Shown here: positions 9,382-22,156 of the stretch, one piece after another | How the letters are laid out: every line of letters begins with the position of its first letter | Position numbering within the stretch: the first letter of the stretch is position 1 | NCBI GenBank assembly: GCA_030549335.1 | Contig: CM060195.1 | Span: 17,167,501-17,231,500, forward strand | Length of the DNA stretch: 64,000 nucleotides | Direction: 5' to 3' | DNA from: Pontederia crassipes | Lineage: Eukaryota > Streptophyta > Magnoliopsida > Commelinales > Pontederiaceae | Program-made: the position numbers and the translations under genes | The notes under the pieces: model-generated | The model's database searches: none | Told to the model about the DNA's origin: nothing | The model's input: the letters and a program-made list of their open reading frames with translations, nothing else

Positions 9382-10932
9382 ATGTTTGATCATTTGAAGG
9401 AACTAGAAGATTCAGAGGCTAAGGCATATCAATCAATACTGAATTCTTCAAAATCAGTGGGAAATTTAGAAAATCAGAATGAAGTTCAACAAGTTATCAC
9501 TGCTGAGCTTCAAACTAATTCAGCTCAAGAAAATTCCTCTAAATTGGAACTCAAGCCTCTCCCTAGCAACCTAAAGTATGAATTCTTGGGAGAGAACTCA
9601 ACATTTCCAGTAATTATCAATGCCAATTTGCCAAAGGAACAAGTTGAGGAGCTGCTGAAAAGATTGAAGCTGTACAAGGAAGTGATTGGCTATTCTATTG
9701 AAGACATTAAGGGTATTAATCCCTCAATTTGCATGCACAGGATCCCCATGGAGGACAGCTACAAACCTTCAATTGAATGCCAAAGAAGACTCAATCCAGT
9801 AATGAAGGAAGTAGTCAAGAAGGAGGTGCTGAAATTGTTAAATGTTGGAATCATCTACTCAATTTCAGATAGTGAATGGGTCAGCCCTGTTCAGGTGGTG
9901 CCAAAGAAGGGAGGCATCATAGTTATCAAATCAGATTCTAATGAATTGATATCCACTAGGACAGTTACAAGATGGAGGATGTGTATTGATTTCAGAAAGT
10001 TGAACAAGGCAATAAGGAAGGACCATTTCCCTCTTCTTTTCATTGACCAAATGTTGGAGAGATTAGCAAAGCACTCCAATTTCTGTTATCTAGATGGGTA
10101 TTCAGGATTCCTTCAAATCCAATTCACCCTCAAGATCAACACAAGACTACTTTCACATGTCCATATGGGACATTTGCTTATAGGAGGATACCATTTGGCT
10201 TATGTAATGCACCTGCCACTTTTTAGAGATGCATGATGTCAATCTTCTCAGATTTCATTGAAGAAATTATGGAGGTCTTCATGGATGATTTTTCAGTATA
10301 TGGAGATTCTTTTGAGAGTTGTCTAGAAAATTTACCAAGGTGCTACAAAGATGTAGGGAGTCCAATCTGATTCTCAATTGGGAGAAGTGCCATTTTATGG
10401 TCTAAGAAGGGTTGTTGTAGGACATATTGTTTCAAATAGAGGAATTGAGATGGATAAGGCCAAAATTGAAGTAATTGAGAAGTTGCCACCACCCACAAAT
10501 GTGAAGGCAGTAAGGAGCTTCTTTGGACATGCATGTTTCTACAGGAGGTTTATCAAAAACTTTTCAATGATAATTAGACCTCTTACCAAGTTGTTGGCAA
10601 AAGATGCTGAGTATAATTTTGATGAAGAATGCATGAAGGCCATCAAGCAGCTGAAAGAAGCCCTCATCTCAGCTCCTATAGTTCAGCCACCTGATTGGTC
10701 CCTTCCATTTGAAATTATGTGTGATTCCTCTGATCAAACAGTAGGGGCAGTGTTGGGGCAAACCAGGGATAAAAAACATTATGTCATTTGCTATGCTAGC
10801 AAGACATTAGATGAGGCTCAAATCAACCATGCTACCACTAAAAAAGAATTGTTGGCAGTGGTATTTGCATTTGATAAGTTCATATCTTAACTAATTGGAT
10901 CCAAGGTAATTGTATTCACTGACCACCAAGCT
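9382..10932 (+). pseudogene. pol: E2 reverse transcriptase and RNase H
   Basis: The reading frame from 9382 enters RT at YKPSIECQRRLNPVMKEVV, then [13 protein letters not shown] and [19 protein letters not shown]. Near 10125 a frameshift moves coding to another frame, where [12 protein letters not shown] (catalytic FMDD, about 10278-10313) can be read. A further change near 10335 leads to the thumb/connection segment [18 protein letters not shown] and RNase H (MCDSSDQTVGAVLGQTRDKK, then [17 protein letters not shown]). TAA at 10888 breaks RNase H. In an active element this enzyme copies genomic RNA into cDNA. Confidence 0.87.
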
Positions 10933-11607
10933 GTGAGGCACCTGATTAGTAAGAAAGAATCAAAACCAAGGCTTATAAGATGGATCCTTTTGCTTCAAGA
11001 GTTTGATGTTGAAATCAGGGACAAAAGAAGGATAGAAAACTTAGTTGCTGGCCATTTATCAAGGATGGAAGGAGTTCAGGATTCTCCATCACTCCCTATC
11101 AATGACTCTTTCCTTGATGATTTTCTAATGTCCATATCAGCTACCCCTACTCCTTGGTATGCTGATATTGTCAATTACTTGGCATGTGGGATTGTTCCTT
11201 CTAACTTCTCTTACCAGCAGAAGAAAAAGTTTTTCCATGACTTGAAGGACTTCTATTGGGATGACCCTCTTCTATTCAAAAAGTCCCCTGATGACATTTT
11301 CAGGAGGTGTGTACCAGAAGCTGAATTCCAATCAATTTTGCATGAATGTCACTCATCCCCATATGGTGGACATGGAGCTACTCAAAAGACAGCTGCCAAG
11401 GTTTTACAATCTGGTTTTTATTGGCCTTCCTTGTTCAAAGATGCTTATTTATATGTGAAGAGTTGTGATGAATGTCAAAGGGAAGGTTTTATTTCAAGGA
11501 GGAATGAAATGCCTCAGAATGAGATTTTAGAGGTTGAAATCTTTGATGTGCGGAGCATTGATTACATGGGACCCTTCCCTAGCTCCTTTGGATACAAATT
11601 TTTATTG
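10933..11607 (+). pseudogene. pol: E2 RNase H end and integrase N-terminus, cut by E3
   Basis: Reads [19 protein letters not shown], then [16 protein letters not shown] and HLSRMEG (end of RNase H). A linker with [16 protein letters not shown] follows, then the HHCC zinc finger ([40 protein letters not shown]). The integrase core starts with [20 protein letters not shown] and stops at the E3 insertion point. It resumes at 22157 with the next catalytic-core residues (VDHVSK), so the two halves are one interrupted domain. Confidence 0.9.
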
Positions 11608-11612
11608 CTTGC
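11608..11612 (+). repeat. Target site duplication of E3, left copy (CTTGC)
   Basis: CTTGC directly precedes the E3 LTR start TGATGC. The identical CTTGC follows the right LTR at 22152-22156. E2 integrase reads through cleanly when one copy is removed. Confidence 0.95.
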
Positions 11613-13254
11613 TGATGCATGCAAAATACAACATATTTTAGATTATTATTTTAATTAATAATTTTGTAAATTGATCATGGCATGCATTATTTTTAGTCAC
11701 TTTTAATCATAATTCCAGATTTATCAATTTTAATTATTAATTCTCTGAATATTTTAATTGTGGATGGATTAACTAAATTTTGATAATTATTTTGCAGAAA
11801 AAATCGAGATTTAGATGGATTGTGCCATATCGGCCGAAATTCCGAAGAATTTATCATTACAGCCGAGATTAGGATAAAGGATTATTATTTTGGCCGAGAT
11901 TTGGAGGGGGTAATGGCAATGAAATCACCTTTTGGCCGATATATGAAGGTGTAAAGATAAAATTGTTTGGGCGTAACGAGATTTAATTCTCTGTTTTGGC
12001 CGAGATATGAAAGGTAAAGATAAATGATTTTATCTTTTGGGCGTAACAAGATTAAATTCCTTCCTTACGGCCGAGATTTGGAGGGAGTAAAAGGAATTTT
12101 ATCTCTTTTTGGCCGACATTCAAAGGGGGTAACGATAAAAAAATTTATCTTTTGAAAGAATTATCATTTTTAGCCGAGATTTATCCGTGAATTTAAATTC
12201 GGCCGTACATCACGATCAAATTGAAGGCTGTCCGCACCCTATAAATACGTGAAAAATCCATCGTTTCAAGGGGTGCTCGGAAGTTCAGGTTTCTTCCACG
12301 GCGAGTCATGAGCTCTGCAGGCTACGACCAAGAGGAGAGAGGTGCGACGGTTTGAGGTTGATCGCGACCCTGATCAAGTCCGAGAAACTAGCCCGACTGT
12401 TTGCTAGATTCGAGAGCTCTACTTCTATTTTGGGTGTAATTCTTCCAATTTTTATGATTTATATTTTATTATCTCTTCGAAATTTCTAGGATGAACTCCA
12501 TGTTTTTTTTTAGGATTATTATTTTAGGAGATTATTAATTGAAGGGAAATATTTGGATCCTATTTTATTTGTTTTAATCTTTTCTGATCAATTATTAATT
12601 GTACTTAATGCTTTTATGTTAGTTAATTAAATTTCTGAATTAGGTTATACCAGTTTGTGGAGTGTTTAATTTCAGAATTCATTATACTAATTATAATTGA
12701 TTTTATTTGGAATTAATAATTGACATAAATTTGATAACTTGTGTGTGGAGAATCAAGTTTGTGTGGGTTATTAATCTATACTAGTTTGTGGAGTGATTAA
12801 TAGTCTAGATAATTCAATTTAATGCATCTTATCTTTAATATGATTTTGGGGGTACCAGTCGTGGAGACTTCAATTCTTATTAAATTAAAATAGTTCTATA
12901 TGATTAGATTGAGGGATGCCAGTCGTGGAGACCACAAGTTAATCATGTTAGATTACTTTAGGGAGACTCTAATCCATCTTTAAAGATTAAATTTATCTTT
13001 TATGGTTCAAATATTTATCCTGATCTATTTTCATCCTAAGGCCTAACTTCAACACCATATCTCATCTTTATTTTATTTTATAAAACTCATTTTCAAAATC
13101 CATGTTTTTCCTCTCTTATTAATTTAAAGATTCAGATATTAAATTAATAATATTCCTCGTGGGTTCGACACTCTTACTCCTTTTTACTATTTTACTTGAG
13201 CGACTAGTGCACTTGCTAGCGATTTTATTTTGCTACATCAATTACAACGCATCA
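11613..13254 (+). mobile_element. E3 5' LTR (1642 bp)
   Basis: TGATGC...GCATCA ends. U3 holds ACGGCCGA-type words and their AT-rich variants (11830-12200). TATAAATA lies at 12240-12247. R/U5 repeats of CCAGTTTGTGGAG and CCAGTCGTGGAGAC follow. Sequence and length match the 3' LTR at 20512. Confidence 0.95.
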
Positions 13255-13260
13255 AGTTTT

Positions 13261-13278
13261 TGGCGCCATTGCCGGGGA
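13261..13278 (+). promoter_or_regulatory. E3 primer binding site, tRNA-Asp type
   Basis: TGGCGCCATTGCCGGGGA begins six bases after the LTR. It is the complement expected for the 3' end of plant tRNA-Asp (TGGCGCCGTTGCCGGGGA) with one mismatch. Athila elements are known to use this tRNA. Confidence 0.85.
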
Positions 13279-15040
13279 ATCTTTTATTAATTAATTTTTT
13301 ATTTTTATGAATTATTAGGAGATGTAAATAAATTGTAAATAATTCTTTATAAATATGTAGTAATTGTTTTAATTATTTTTTTGAATAAACTGACATTTTT
13401 TTCTTTCGCAGATAAAGGTCACGATAATTTTTTTTTAAATTGTCGACTTTCGGCTTAAAATTCTGTCGCCGTCCTATGGTTTTACGACCGAGATTGATTT
13501 TTGTCGGCTTTACTGGTTTTACGGCTCGCAATATCGATTGAGTTCTAATCTTCTGTTTTACAGCCGTAATTTTATCCGAACGTTGTTTTACGCCATGGAT
13601 TTGATTTCGTTTTGGCCAAAGTGGTTTGTTCTATTTGATTTGATTTCATTGTTTTACGGCCATAAAGAATCGACTTAATTTACTTTCGGCCGTAATGATT
13701 CAATTGTCGACGTAAGAATTGGGGTAATATTCTCAAGTTTCATTCGACTTTATTTCGGCCGAAACCCTATTTTGCATTACGGCCAATCATGTTGACTTCA
13801 TCTCGGCCGATGTGACCTCATTTCGGTTTAATTGACAATTTTTATCTTTACGGTCGAAATTCACTTCATTCGGATCAAATTGAATTCTCTCTCTTGTGAT
13901 ATGATTGATTAAGCTTGCAGACGATAATTTAATCTCTGATAATCTATTATCTCATGTTTTCTTTTTACGGCCGAGAATGATGTCATGTTTTCTTTTTACG
14001 GCCAAGAATTGATCTCATGGTTTTGCGGCCGTAAAATTCCTTTTATTATTGATTTGACCTCTTTCGGCTTTAATAATTTCGAAAAATCTTATACACCGCA
14101 AAAGTCTTTGCTTATATTTTGCGGCTGGCAAAATTTAATCTGAGTTTTACGGCTGAAACTTCACGATCGAATTGTTTTGCGGCCGATAAATTCTGAACAT
14201 TTATTTTTACGCCATCTTACGACCTTTTCGGCCAGTTTATTTGTGAATTTTTCTTTCTTGGCCATCAAGGATCACGTTCAACTTAATTCTCATCGATTTA
14301 CGGCCGATATGAATTGTCCTCTTCCTCGGCCGTAATGATTCATTTATCGACATTTCGTTCGATTTTTATTTCGGCCAAAGGTTGTTGACTTCGATTCTTT
14401 ACACCTAGAGTTTTATATGCGAGGAATTGATTAATTCTTTACGCCGCAAAAGTCAATTTAATTCTATTTCGATCGAGATGATTCATCACCGTGTTAATGT
14501 TTACGCCATCTTATGATTTTGTTTCGACCGTAATCTAACGAGTTTTATGCCTTCAAGTTGATTAATCCTTTCGACACTGTTTCATGGTTTTACGGTCGAA
14601 CGAGTGCTTGATTTTTACTACCATCTAAGTGATTTACTTTCGGTCGATATTAATGTTTGGCATTTGAATTGGTTTTCGAATTTTGATTTTTCGCCGTATT
14701 TGATAATTTTTCGGTGAATTTTGGTGGCAGTAATTAGGTTAATTTCTCTCGGACATTAATTTTGACGACCTAATGAATACTCGATAATGCCGAAAGACTT
14801 TTTATCAATTTAAATCTTATTTCTTGGTGACCTAGTATCTGAATTTCTTTCTTCTTGTATATATTTTCATTTTATTCTTTTATCTTACTGAAAATTGGTT
14901 GTTGTAGGTACTAATTGAAAATTAAATCACAACCAATCCTGGAATCTTCTGATAAGCGCACTAGGAGCTCAAATCCACTGTTGGAATTTGATCCTAAAAT
15001 TGAAAGAACCTATCGTCGATTATGAAGAAATATAAGAAAA
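13279..15040 (+). other. E3 long leader with CGGCCG-motif array
   Basis: No coding frame. From about 13440 to 14720 the leader repeats ACGGCCGA-like words in both orientations (TTTTACGGCCGAGAAT, TTCGGCCGTAATGATTC and many variants with GACCG, GGCTG or GGCCA). Spacing is irregular, roughly 30-80 bases. Such leaders normally carry packaging and dimerisation signals. None can be identified from sequence alone. Confidence 0.7.
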
Positions 15041-16300
15041 ATGACGGAACAAACACGCGACAATCAGAGACTGGAGCAACAAAATGAACTGGTTCCACCA
15101 CATAATAATCGAGAGAAGATGAAGCAGAGCTTTCTATGAGAGAATATGTCTCGGCCAGATACAGTGACCGAGAATCATGCATCGTGCTGCCTGATATTAA
15201 CGCAAATAATTTTGAGATAAATCCCGCAATCGTGAGGATGATACAAGCATCCCAATTTGGAGGAGGATTTCATGAAGACCCCCATGATCACCTTGACAAA
15301 TTTCTTGCCACTCTGAGCACCTTTAGAAATAATAATGTTTCTTCTGAAGTTATTCGTTTATTATTATTTCCTCAATCTTTACGTGACAAAGCTTTCACTT
15401 GGTTTAAAACTTTGCCTGCAGGATCGATTCATTCTTGGTTGGAGTTGGTAGAAATTTGTTGAAAAATATTGTCCAGCACAAAAGGCAGGCAAATATCGAA
15501 GAGAATTGAGGGCATTTGTTCAAGACGATAACGAGACATTATATGAGGCATGGGAACGATATAAAGAACTATTAGCCAGAGTTCCTGACAATAGAATTCC
15601 AAAGTGGCAAGTGATGGAAGATTTCTACCATGGATTGCGAGCTGCAGATCAAGACAAACTCGACCAATCAGCAGGAGGGACAGTGCTAGGATCTAAACGT
15701 CCTAGTGAGATATAAGATATTATTGAAGCTGTAGCCCTCAAGTCAAGTAAAGAAACGAGACCACCTCGCCGAACTCATGATGTACATGCTACACAAGGAA
15801 TACAATCTTCAGAAATAGCGGCTCAGCTGGAGTCACTTAATAAAAAATTCGAGCAGATGATGTCACTAATGGGAAATTCCAGCAACTATAGCCCTACAGG
15901 TAACACTTCGGATTCAAATCAAATTGAAAATGCTAACTTTATTTCCAATCCATTTTACAGGAACAACGATTATGGATGGAGACATAATCCGAAGTTTGCC
16001 TATAATCAGAATCAAGGCCAATCTTCTAGTCCATCAAAAGATTATATACTAAAAAGGCAACCTGATACTCCCCAATATCAATCATCAAATCATATGCAGG
16101 AGATGATGGCACAAATCATAGACATAATGCAAGCATTGCAAAAGAATATGGAATCTCGAGCCATGAGTCAGGATGCATCCATTCGAAATCTGGAAAGACA
16201 ACTGGGCCAGATGGCGGCACAACTGACTGGACGTACACCGGGCTCTCTCCCAAGCAACACAAAGAAAAATCCAAGGGGGAAAGAGCAAAATAGGCCTTGA
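15041..16300 (+). pseudogene. gag: E3 gag (nucleocapsid/capsid precursor), frameshifted
   Basis: Likely start is the ATG giving MTEQTRDNQRLEQQ. A frameshift between about 15110 and 15136 moves coding to the frame with REYVSARYSDRES. The capsid region is recognisable: NNFEINPAIVRMIQASQFGG, EDPHDHLDKFLATL, LRLLLFPQSLRDKAFTWF-like and LPAGSIHSWLELVE. Another shift near 15460 leads to LYEAWERYKELLARVPD, the retrotransposon gag signature. A TAA at 15713 is followed by the same frame again, with MMAQIIDIMQALQKN and LERQLGQMAAQLTGR. No zinc knuckle is visible. Gag packages the RNA in cytoplasmic particles. The frame ends at NPRGKEQNRP, where pol should begin. Confidence 0.85.
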
Positions 16301-17660
16301 TTTTCATCATAACTAAGTCAAGCTGACGACTATAAATCAGAACTATTTCTATCCTTTTTATTTTATTTTATTTTATTTTATTTCATTTTTTATTTATTTA
16401 TTTATTTAATTTTTTATATAAGTTTAATTAGTTATTGATTAATATTTTAATATCTTAGTTTGGGAGATAATTTTATTTTAATTAGGCATTTTATTTTTAT
16501 TTTATAACGAGTCATCTAATCGATATTTCTTTCTGTGCACCGAGCGGAATTCGGATAATCATACGTCGACCGAGGAATGCACCATGCATGGGGAAACACA
16601 AGGCGAAACGACAAGATACTATTACGCCATGTTCCTTGTTACGGCCGAGAATCACCTCGATGACCACGCCGTAAAGACTCCAACGGACATGACAAGACAC
16701 TGCCACATCGTTACGGCCGAGGATCACGCCAGATGTCTTTTTATGGCCGAGGTGTTATGCGATCACACCACGGACGAGAATGACACGACAGAACATCTGC
16801 ATGCACAAGTCCAATCGAAAGAAAAAAAATGCATGCTTTTACGCTCGGATTTGACCTTTCACTACGCCATCACGTGGGAACAGGTCAGATTACGCCCGAA
16901 GTTTTATCTATAAAATCTTACATCTCGTGTTTTGCAGATCAAGCACTGCCTCCATTTCATCTGCTCCTTACGGCCGAGGTGCCTCCGCTATCTTTACGCC
17001 CGGACGAGAGCCGACGTCGTCACCGCTGCTCCTTACGCCCAAAGTGCCACGCCTTCCTTCTTTCCGGCCGAAGTGACGCCCCTCTCACCATTACGCCTTC
17101 TGCGTTACGGCCAAGCTTTCATCCCGCCTCTTACGCCGAAGCTGCATTGCAAGGTTATTCCATCTGTTCCTTATGGCCGAGGTTCATCTACTCTTACGGT
17201 CGAAGTTCCGAGTCACACCGCCGATCCTTACGCCCCCTGTGCATTATGGCCGAACCTCTGTTCCTTACGGCCGAAGTCTCTCGAGCCCCTGTTCCTTACG
17301 GTCGGTCTTCCACAACGCGGACCGGAGACGACCCATTACGCCCCGGGTGCGTTACGGCCGAGCCACCACGCACCTACCATCTTCTTTACGGCCGAAGCCA
17401 CCGCGCACCGCCGCTCTCTTACGGCCAAACTCCAATCTCCGGCCGAGCTTTACTTCTTACGGCCGAGGTTCTTCATCGACTTACGGACGAACGAGAAGCC
17501 AAAGTGCCCTCTACTTATTACGGCCGAAGTTCTTCATCAACCAGTTCCTTACGGCCGAGTCACCTCCGACCTTCAGCTCTTCATCGAATACTACGGTCGA
17601 AACCTCAGCCGCTTCCACCAAGCCGGTACCTTTTCTTTGTTTATTTTTGTCCAGATAAAA
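16301..17660 (+). repeat. E3 pol-deletion junction and motif-rich spacer
   Basis: Directly after gag the sequence matches E1 from about 2312 (aagtcaagctgacgactata in both), so all of pol was removed at about 16300-16312. A TTTTA/TTTAT-rich stretch (16360-16420) follows. The array of TTACGGCCGA words (about nine exact ACGGCCGA between 16640 and 17560, many variants) leads up to a pyrimidine tract ending in CAG before the ORF, as in E1. Confidence 0.85.
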
Positions 17661-19288
17661 ATGAGGCGATTTGCTAATATATGGAGGGGACGTCATGAAC
17701 GACGACATCCGAATGCTCAGCCGACCCCACAACCCTCACAATTAATCTCCTACCCCGGAGATTATTATTGGACTAAGCCGAAGTATCAAGCTCGATATGA
17801 ACGGATGTGTGATATTCGAATTCATGCCACCAGATTTTCAGATACTGAATTGCTGAGGGAGTATAATTTACTTGCAGATACTCATCTATTATTTTCTCAA
17901 ATTGGACTATCTGACTTTGTGCATTCTTGGTGGCCAACTTATGAAGTACTAATTATGGAATTCCTCTCATCCCTGGAAGTCTTTAATTTAGATGGCAGGA
18001 ACTATGATCAGCCCCGCATTTCATTCCAACTTTATGGGCGGCCATTTACTCTCACTCTAGGAGAGATTAATAATATCTATGGATTTCCCAACCATGGATC
18101 TCTTTCTGTACCTGCTGACTTTGATGCTGAAACTTTTTGGAAACAGATAACAGAAGAAGACCGATTGGTTTGGAACACCGCTAAAGATAGCTCAATTCAG
18201 AATCATGTTATGCGCTACGTCCATCGCATGCTAAGCAACACCATAAGTGGGCGCAATGATAATGATGGTGCCATCTCAGAGGGAGAGTTATATCTCATCC
18301 ACAGCATGCTTCACAGAACTCCTGTTAATGTGGGTGCCTTCCTCATTCGTCGATTTCAGCGCCGCACTACTCATCGTGGCGGTAGCATTAATATGGGTGC
18401 CCTTCTAACACCTATTGCTCAGCACCTACAACTTGACTTGGATGATCTTGAAGCTGTGCCAGGAAACACTCACCTCACTCGTAGGACCATTCAGGCTATG
18501 GGTCTCGTGAAGACCAACAACTCAGGATCAAAGTTTTTATTTTTAAAGGCCACCATCAGGAGGTGCCCTGCTCAGATCGAGATGCTTTCACGCCAATTAA
18601 TCCAAATAATTGGCTCCTTTTTAGGCAAGTAATAGCTCCAGTAATCCCACCTGCAGGACCATCTACCTCTGTCGGACAGTAATCCCAACCCTACCTTCAA
18701 TAGCCACAAGGACTCCAGGCTGCATCACCGGCAGCTTCCCAATATGCCACATACGTCCATTCACCTTATATGCCGGTGCCTTCTCCGATTCCATCTCCAG
18801 CACAAGAGAGCTCTTCTGATTCCTCGTTCATACCTTCTACTCCTTGTGAGGAACGCGACTCGATGGAAGTATCTGCCCCTTTACAAGAACCTGTGCAGAA
18901 TCGCTATATAGCACCGGAGCCCACTTTTACTTCAGCCCCAGAGCAGACTTACTATCCACCTCCGCCACCTCAGCCTGACTATGCTTCCATGCAAAACTTA
19001 TGGAAATCAATGTATGATGAACAACTTCGTCAAGCAGGGGAGTTTCACACTTTTCAAGAAGAGCAACTTCGTCAGTCAGGGCAGTTGCACGCTATTCAGG
19101 AAGAGCAACTTCAACAAGCACAAGAGTTGACCAACATTCGAGCTGATTTTAGAAATATGAATGATCGTCAGGGTCGCTTCGAATCCCTTCAGAATCAGCA
19201 TGCGCGCATGATGAGGCGCATCCATGAGTATCATATACGCCAAGAAAATCTCGGCTACCATCCACCATCGCCACCCCGCAGACAGTAA
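17661..19288 (+). pseudogene. E3 ORF in the env position, frameshifted and shortened
   Basis: Same start as in E1 (MRRFANIWRGRHERRH). The first 290 or so residues are nearly identical to E1, including LYGRPFTLTLGEINNIYGFP. One G is missing near 18526 (TCAGGATC against TCAGGGATC in E1), which shifts the frame and ends it at 18632. About 55 bases encoding QDEPFSWFDSTDY in E1 are absent at 18680. The Pro/Ser-rich linker and EEQLRQ coiled-coil tail are readable again from 18770 to 19288, with CAG where E1 has its premature TAG. Neither copy is intact, but they are broken in different places. Confidence 0.78.
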
Positions 19289-20511
19289 ATCCGGTTGTGT
19301 CTTTTCCCTTTTCTTTATTTTCATTTCTTTAATTTTCCTTTTTATTGCGTATGTATCACTTTCCCTTGCTGGCTTAACACTGAGGACAGTGTCTAGTTCA
19401 AGCTTGGGGGAGTTTGCATTTCATGCATTGCATGTTTCTTTCTTTTTATTTGCTTATGTTTGCATCTATTTGTAAAAAAATCCAAAAAAATTGAAAAATT
19501 TGAAAACTTTCTAAAAAATACCATTGCATGCATTTATTTTTGCTACCATCTTACAAACTCTTGTCTTATTATTTTAATTATCTTTTAGTAAAAGTTCAAA
19601 GATATGTCGTTAATTGATGAAATTTGAATACTTTTCTTTCTTATCACTTGCTACTTCAGTATCAAACTTATAGACTGTGTGCCCATGCTAAGTAGAATTA
19701 TGAATGACTAGATGACAAAATCATATTCATGCCTTTTTATTTTAAGTCTTGATAGTAGTAGCCTTCTTATTGACCATATCAAGTACTTTTTGAGCTTATA
19801 AGAAAAAGAAGGGTTAGTTAAACCCCAACAAATAAAAAAATGATGAATAAAGTTATGTGTAGGTACAAAAGTGTTATCCGGAATCAAGATGTGTTCGGGT
19901 AATTAGATCCGTAGGGGTTCATGCCTGGCGACCTAAGGGCAACTGCTTTGGGATCCGTCGATCGAAAACCTGCTACAAGGACCATCTTGTGAAATATGGA
20001 GAAGCACATGAGTACTGAATCATGGCTAAGTTTGAACTCTTCATTCAGAACCTTGGTTGTTCGGGCAAGTAAACTCGAGGGTGCTTTATCACCTGGTGCC
20101 CTAAGGTCATCTGGTCTAGGAGTCATCAGTCCAAAGCCCGCTACATGGACTTCCTTGTGCAATCCTGTTTGAAGATTAGAACTTTTAAAATGATTGAAAA
20201 TAAAGTTGAAAAAGAAAAAGAAAAAGTTTTAAGCTCAATTAGTACTTATGTGTTCAATATTAATGCTATTATTTGACAGATAATTTATTTTTCTGCAAGG
20301 CTGAATTTGAGATTGTTTAAATTTGTGTAGCATTTAGAACATCTATGAAGCTAAGTGCATGGAAAATGATGTGATACTGAGTAGCAGGGGTGCAGAAGAA
20401 TTGTGTGAGAAAATTAGTCAGTTGACAATGTGGAGGCTATGATGGAACTTTCTTGAGCCTTGCTTTGAATTTTTGCTTGAGGACAAGCAAGACTTTAAGC
20501 TTGGGGGAGTT
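19289..20511 (+). other. E3 3' non-coding region
   Basis: Matches E1 5319-6582. It contains the internal hairpin (ACACTG-AGGA-CAGTGT, 19377-19392) with GGGGGAG at 19406-19412, the diverged duplication (19865-20165), and the terminal hairpin (TTGCTTG-AGGA-CAAGCAA, 20473-20490) with GGGGGAG at 20503-20509. No gene seen. Confidence 0.8.
20473..20511 (+). promoter_or_regulatory. E3 3' polypurine tract with upstream hairpin
   Basis: A 7-bp stem with AGGA loop, 12-base spacer and GGGGGAG, ending at the LTR start. Identical arrangement to E1. Confidence 0.8.
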
Positions 20512-22151
20512 TGATGCATGCAAAATACAACATATTTTAGATTATTATTTTAATTAATAATTTTGTAAATTGATCATGGCATGCATTATTTTTAGTCACT
20601 TTTAATCATAATTCCGGATTTATCAATTTTAATTATTAATTCTCTGAATATTTTAATTGTGGATGGATTAACTAAATTTTGATAATTATTTTGCAGGAAA
20701 AATCGAGATTTAGATGGATTGTGCCATATCGGCCGAAATTCCGAAGAATTTTTCATTACGGCCGAGATTAAGGTAAAGGATTATTATTTTGGCCGAGATT
20801 TGGACGGGGTAATGGCAATGAAATCATCCTTTTGGCCGATATATGAAGGTGTAAAGATAAAATTGTTTGGGCGTAACGGGATTTAATTATCTGTTTTGGC
20901 CTAGATATGAAAGGTAAAGATAAATGATTTTATCTTTTGGGCGTAACAAGATTAAATTCCTTCCTTACGGCCGAGATTTGGAGGGAGTAAAAGGAATTTT
21001 ATCTCTTTTTGGCCGAGATTCAAAGGGGGTAAAGATAAAAAAATTTATCTTTTGAAAGAATTATCATTTTTAGCCGAGATTTATCCGTGAATTTAAATTC
21101 GGCCGTACATCACGATCAAGTTGAAGGCCGTCCGCACCCTATAAATACGTGAAGAATCCATCGTTTCAAGGGGTGCTCGGAAGTTCAGGTTTCATCCACG
21201 GCGAGTCGTGAGCTCTGCAGGCTACGACCAAGAGGAGAGAGGTGCGACGGTTGGAGGTTGATCGCGACCCTGATCAAGTCCGAGAAGCTGCCCGACTGTT
21301 TGCTAGATTCGAGAGCTCTACTTCTATTTAGGGTGTAATTCTTCCAATTTTTATGATTTATATTTTATTATCTCTTCGAAATTTCTAGGATGAACTCCAT
21401 GTTTTTTTAGGATTATTATTTTAGGAGATTATTAATTGAAGGGAAATGTTTGGATCCTATTTTATTTGTTTTAATCTTTTCTGATCAATTATTAATTATA
21501 CTTAATGCTTTTATGTTAGTTAATTAAATTTCTGAATTAGGCTATACCAGTTTATGGAGTGTTTAATTTCAGAATTTATTATACTAATTATAATTGTTTT
21601 TATTTGGAATTAATAATTGACATAAATTTGATAACTAGTTGTGGAGAATCAAGTTTGTGTGGTCTATTAATCTATACCAGTTTGTGGAGTGATTAATAGT
21701 CTAGAGAATTCAATTTAATGCATCTTAATTTTAATATGATTTTGGGGGTACCAGTCGTGGAGACTTCAATTCTTATTAAATTAAGATAGTTCTATATGAT
21801 TAAATTGGGGGATGCTAGTCGTGGAGACCACAAGCTAATCATGTTAGATTACTTTAGGAAGACTCTAATCCATCTTTAAAGATTAAATTTATCTTTTATG
21901 GTTCAAATATTTATCCTGATCTATTTTCATCCTAAGGCCTAACTTCAACACCACTATCTCATCTTTATTTTATTTTATAAAACTCATTTTCAAAATCCAT
22001 GTTTTTCCTCTCTTATTAATTTAAAGATTCAGATATTGAATTAATAATATTCCTCGTGGGTTCGACACTCTTACTCCTTTTTACTATATTACTTGAGCGA
22101 CTAGTGCACTTGCTAACGATTTTATTTTGCTACGTCAATTACAACGCATCA
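20512..22151 (+). mobile_element. E3 3' LTR (1640 bp)
   Basis: TGATGC...GCATCA ends, TATAAATA at 21140-21147, motif-bearing U3 at 20730-21110, and CCAGTTTGTGGAG/CCAGTCGTGGAGAC repeats downstream. Followed by the right copy of the target duplication CTTGC (22152-22156). Confidence 0.95.
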
Positions 22152-22156
22152 CTTGC

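Larger units (their letters stand above)
11613..22151 (+). mobile_element. E3: complete non-autonomous Athila-like element lacking pol
   Basis: Both LTRs are present (1642 and 1640 bp), with a primer site, leader, broken gag, spacer, env-position ORF, two hairpin/polypurine sites and a 5-bp target duplication. Protease, RT, RNase H and integrase are entirely absent: gag ends near 16300 and the next bases align with the sequence after pol in E1 (about 2310). It fits the class of gag-only terminal-repeat elements. LTRs of nearly equal length and similar sequence suggest a recent insertion, so an autonomous relative of the E1 type probably supplied enzymes in trans. Confidence 0.93.
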
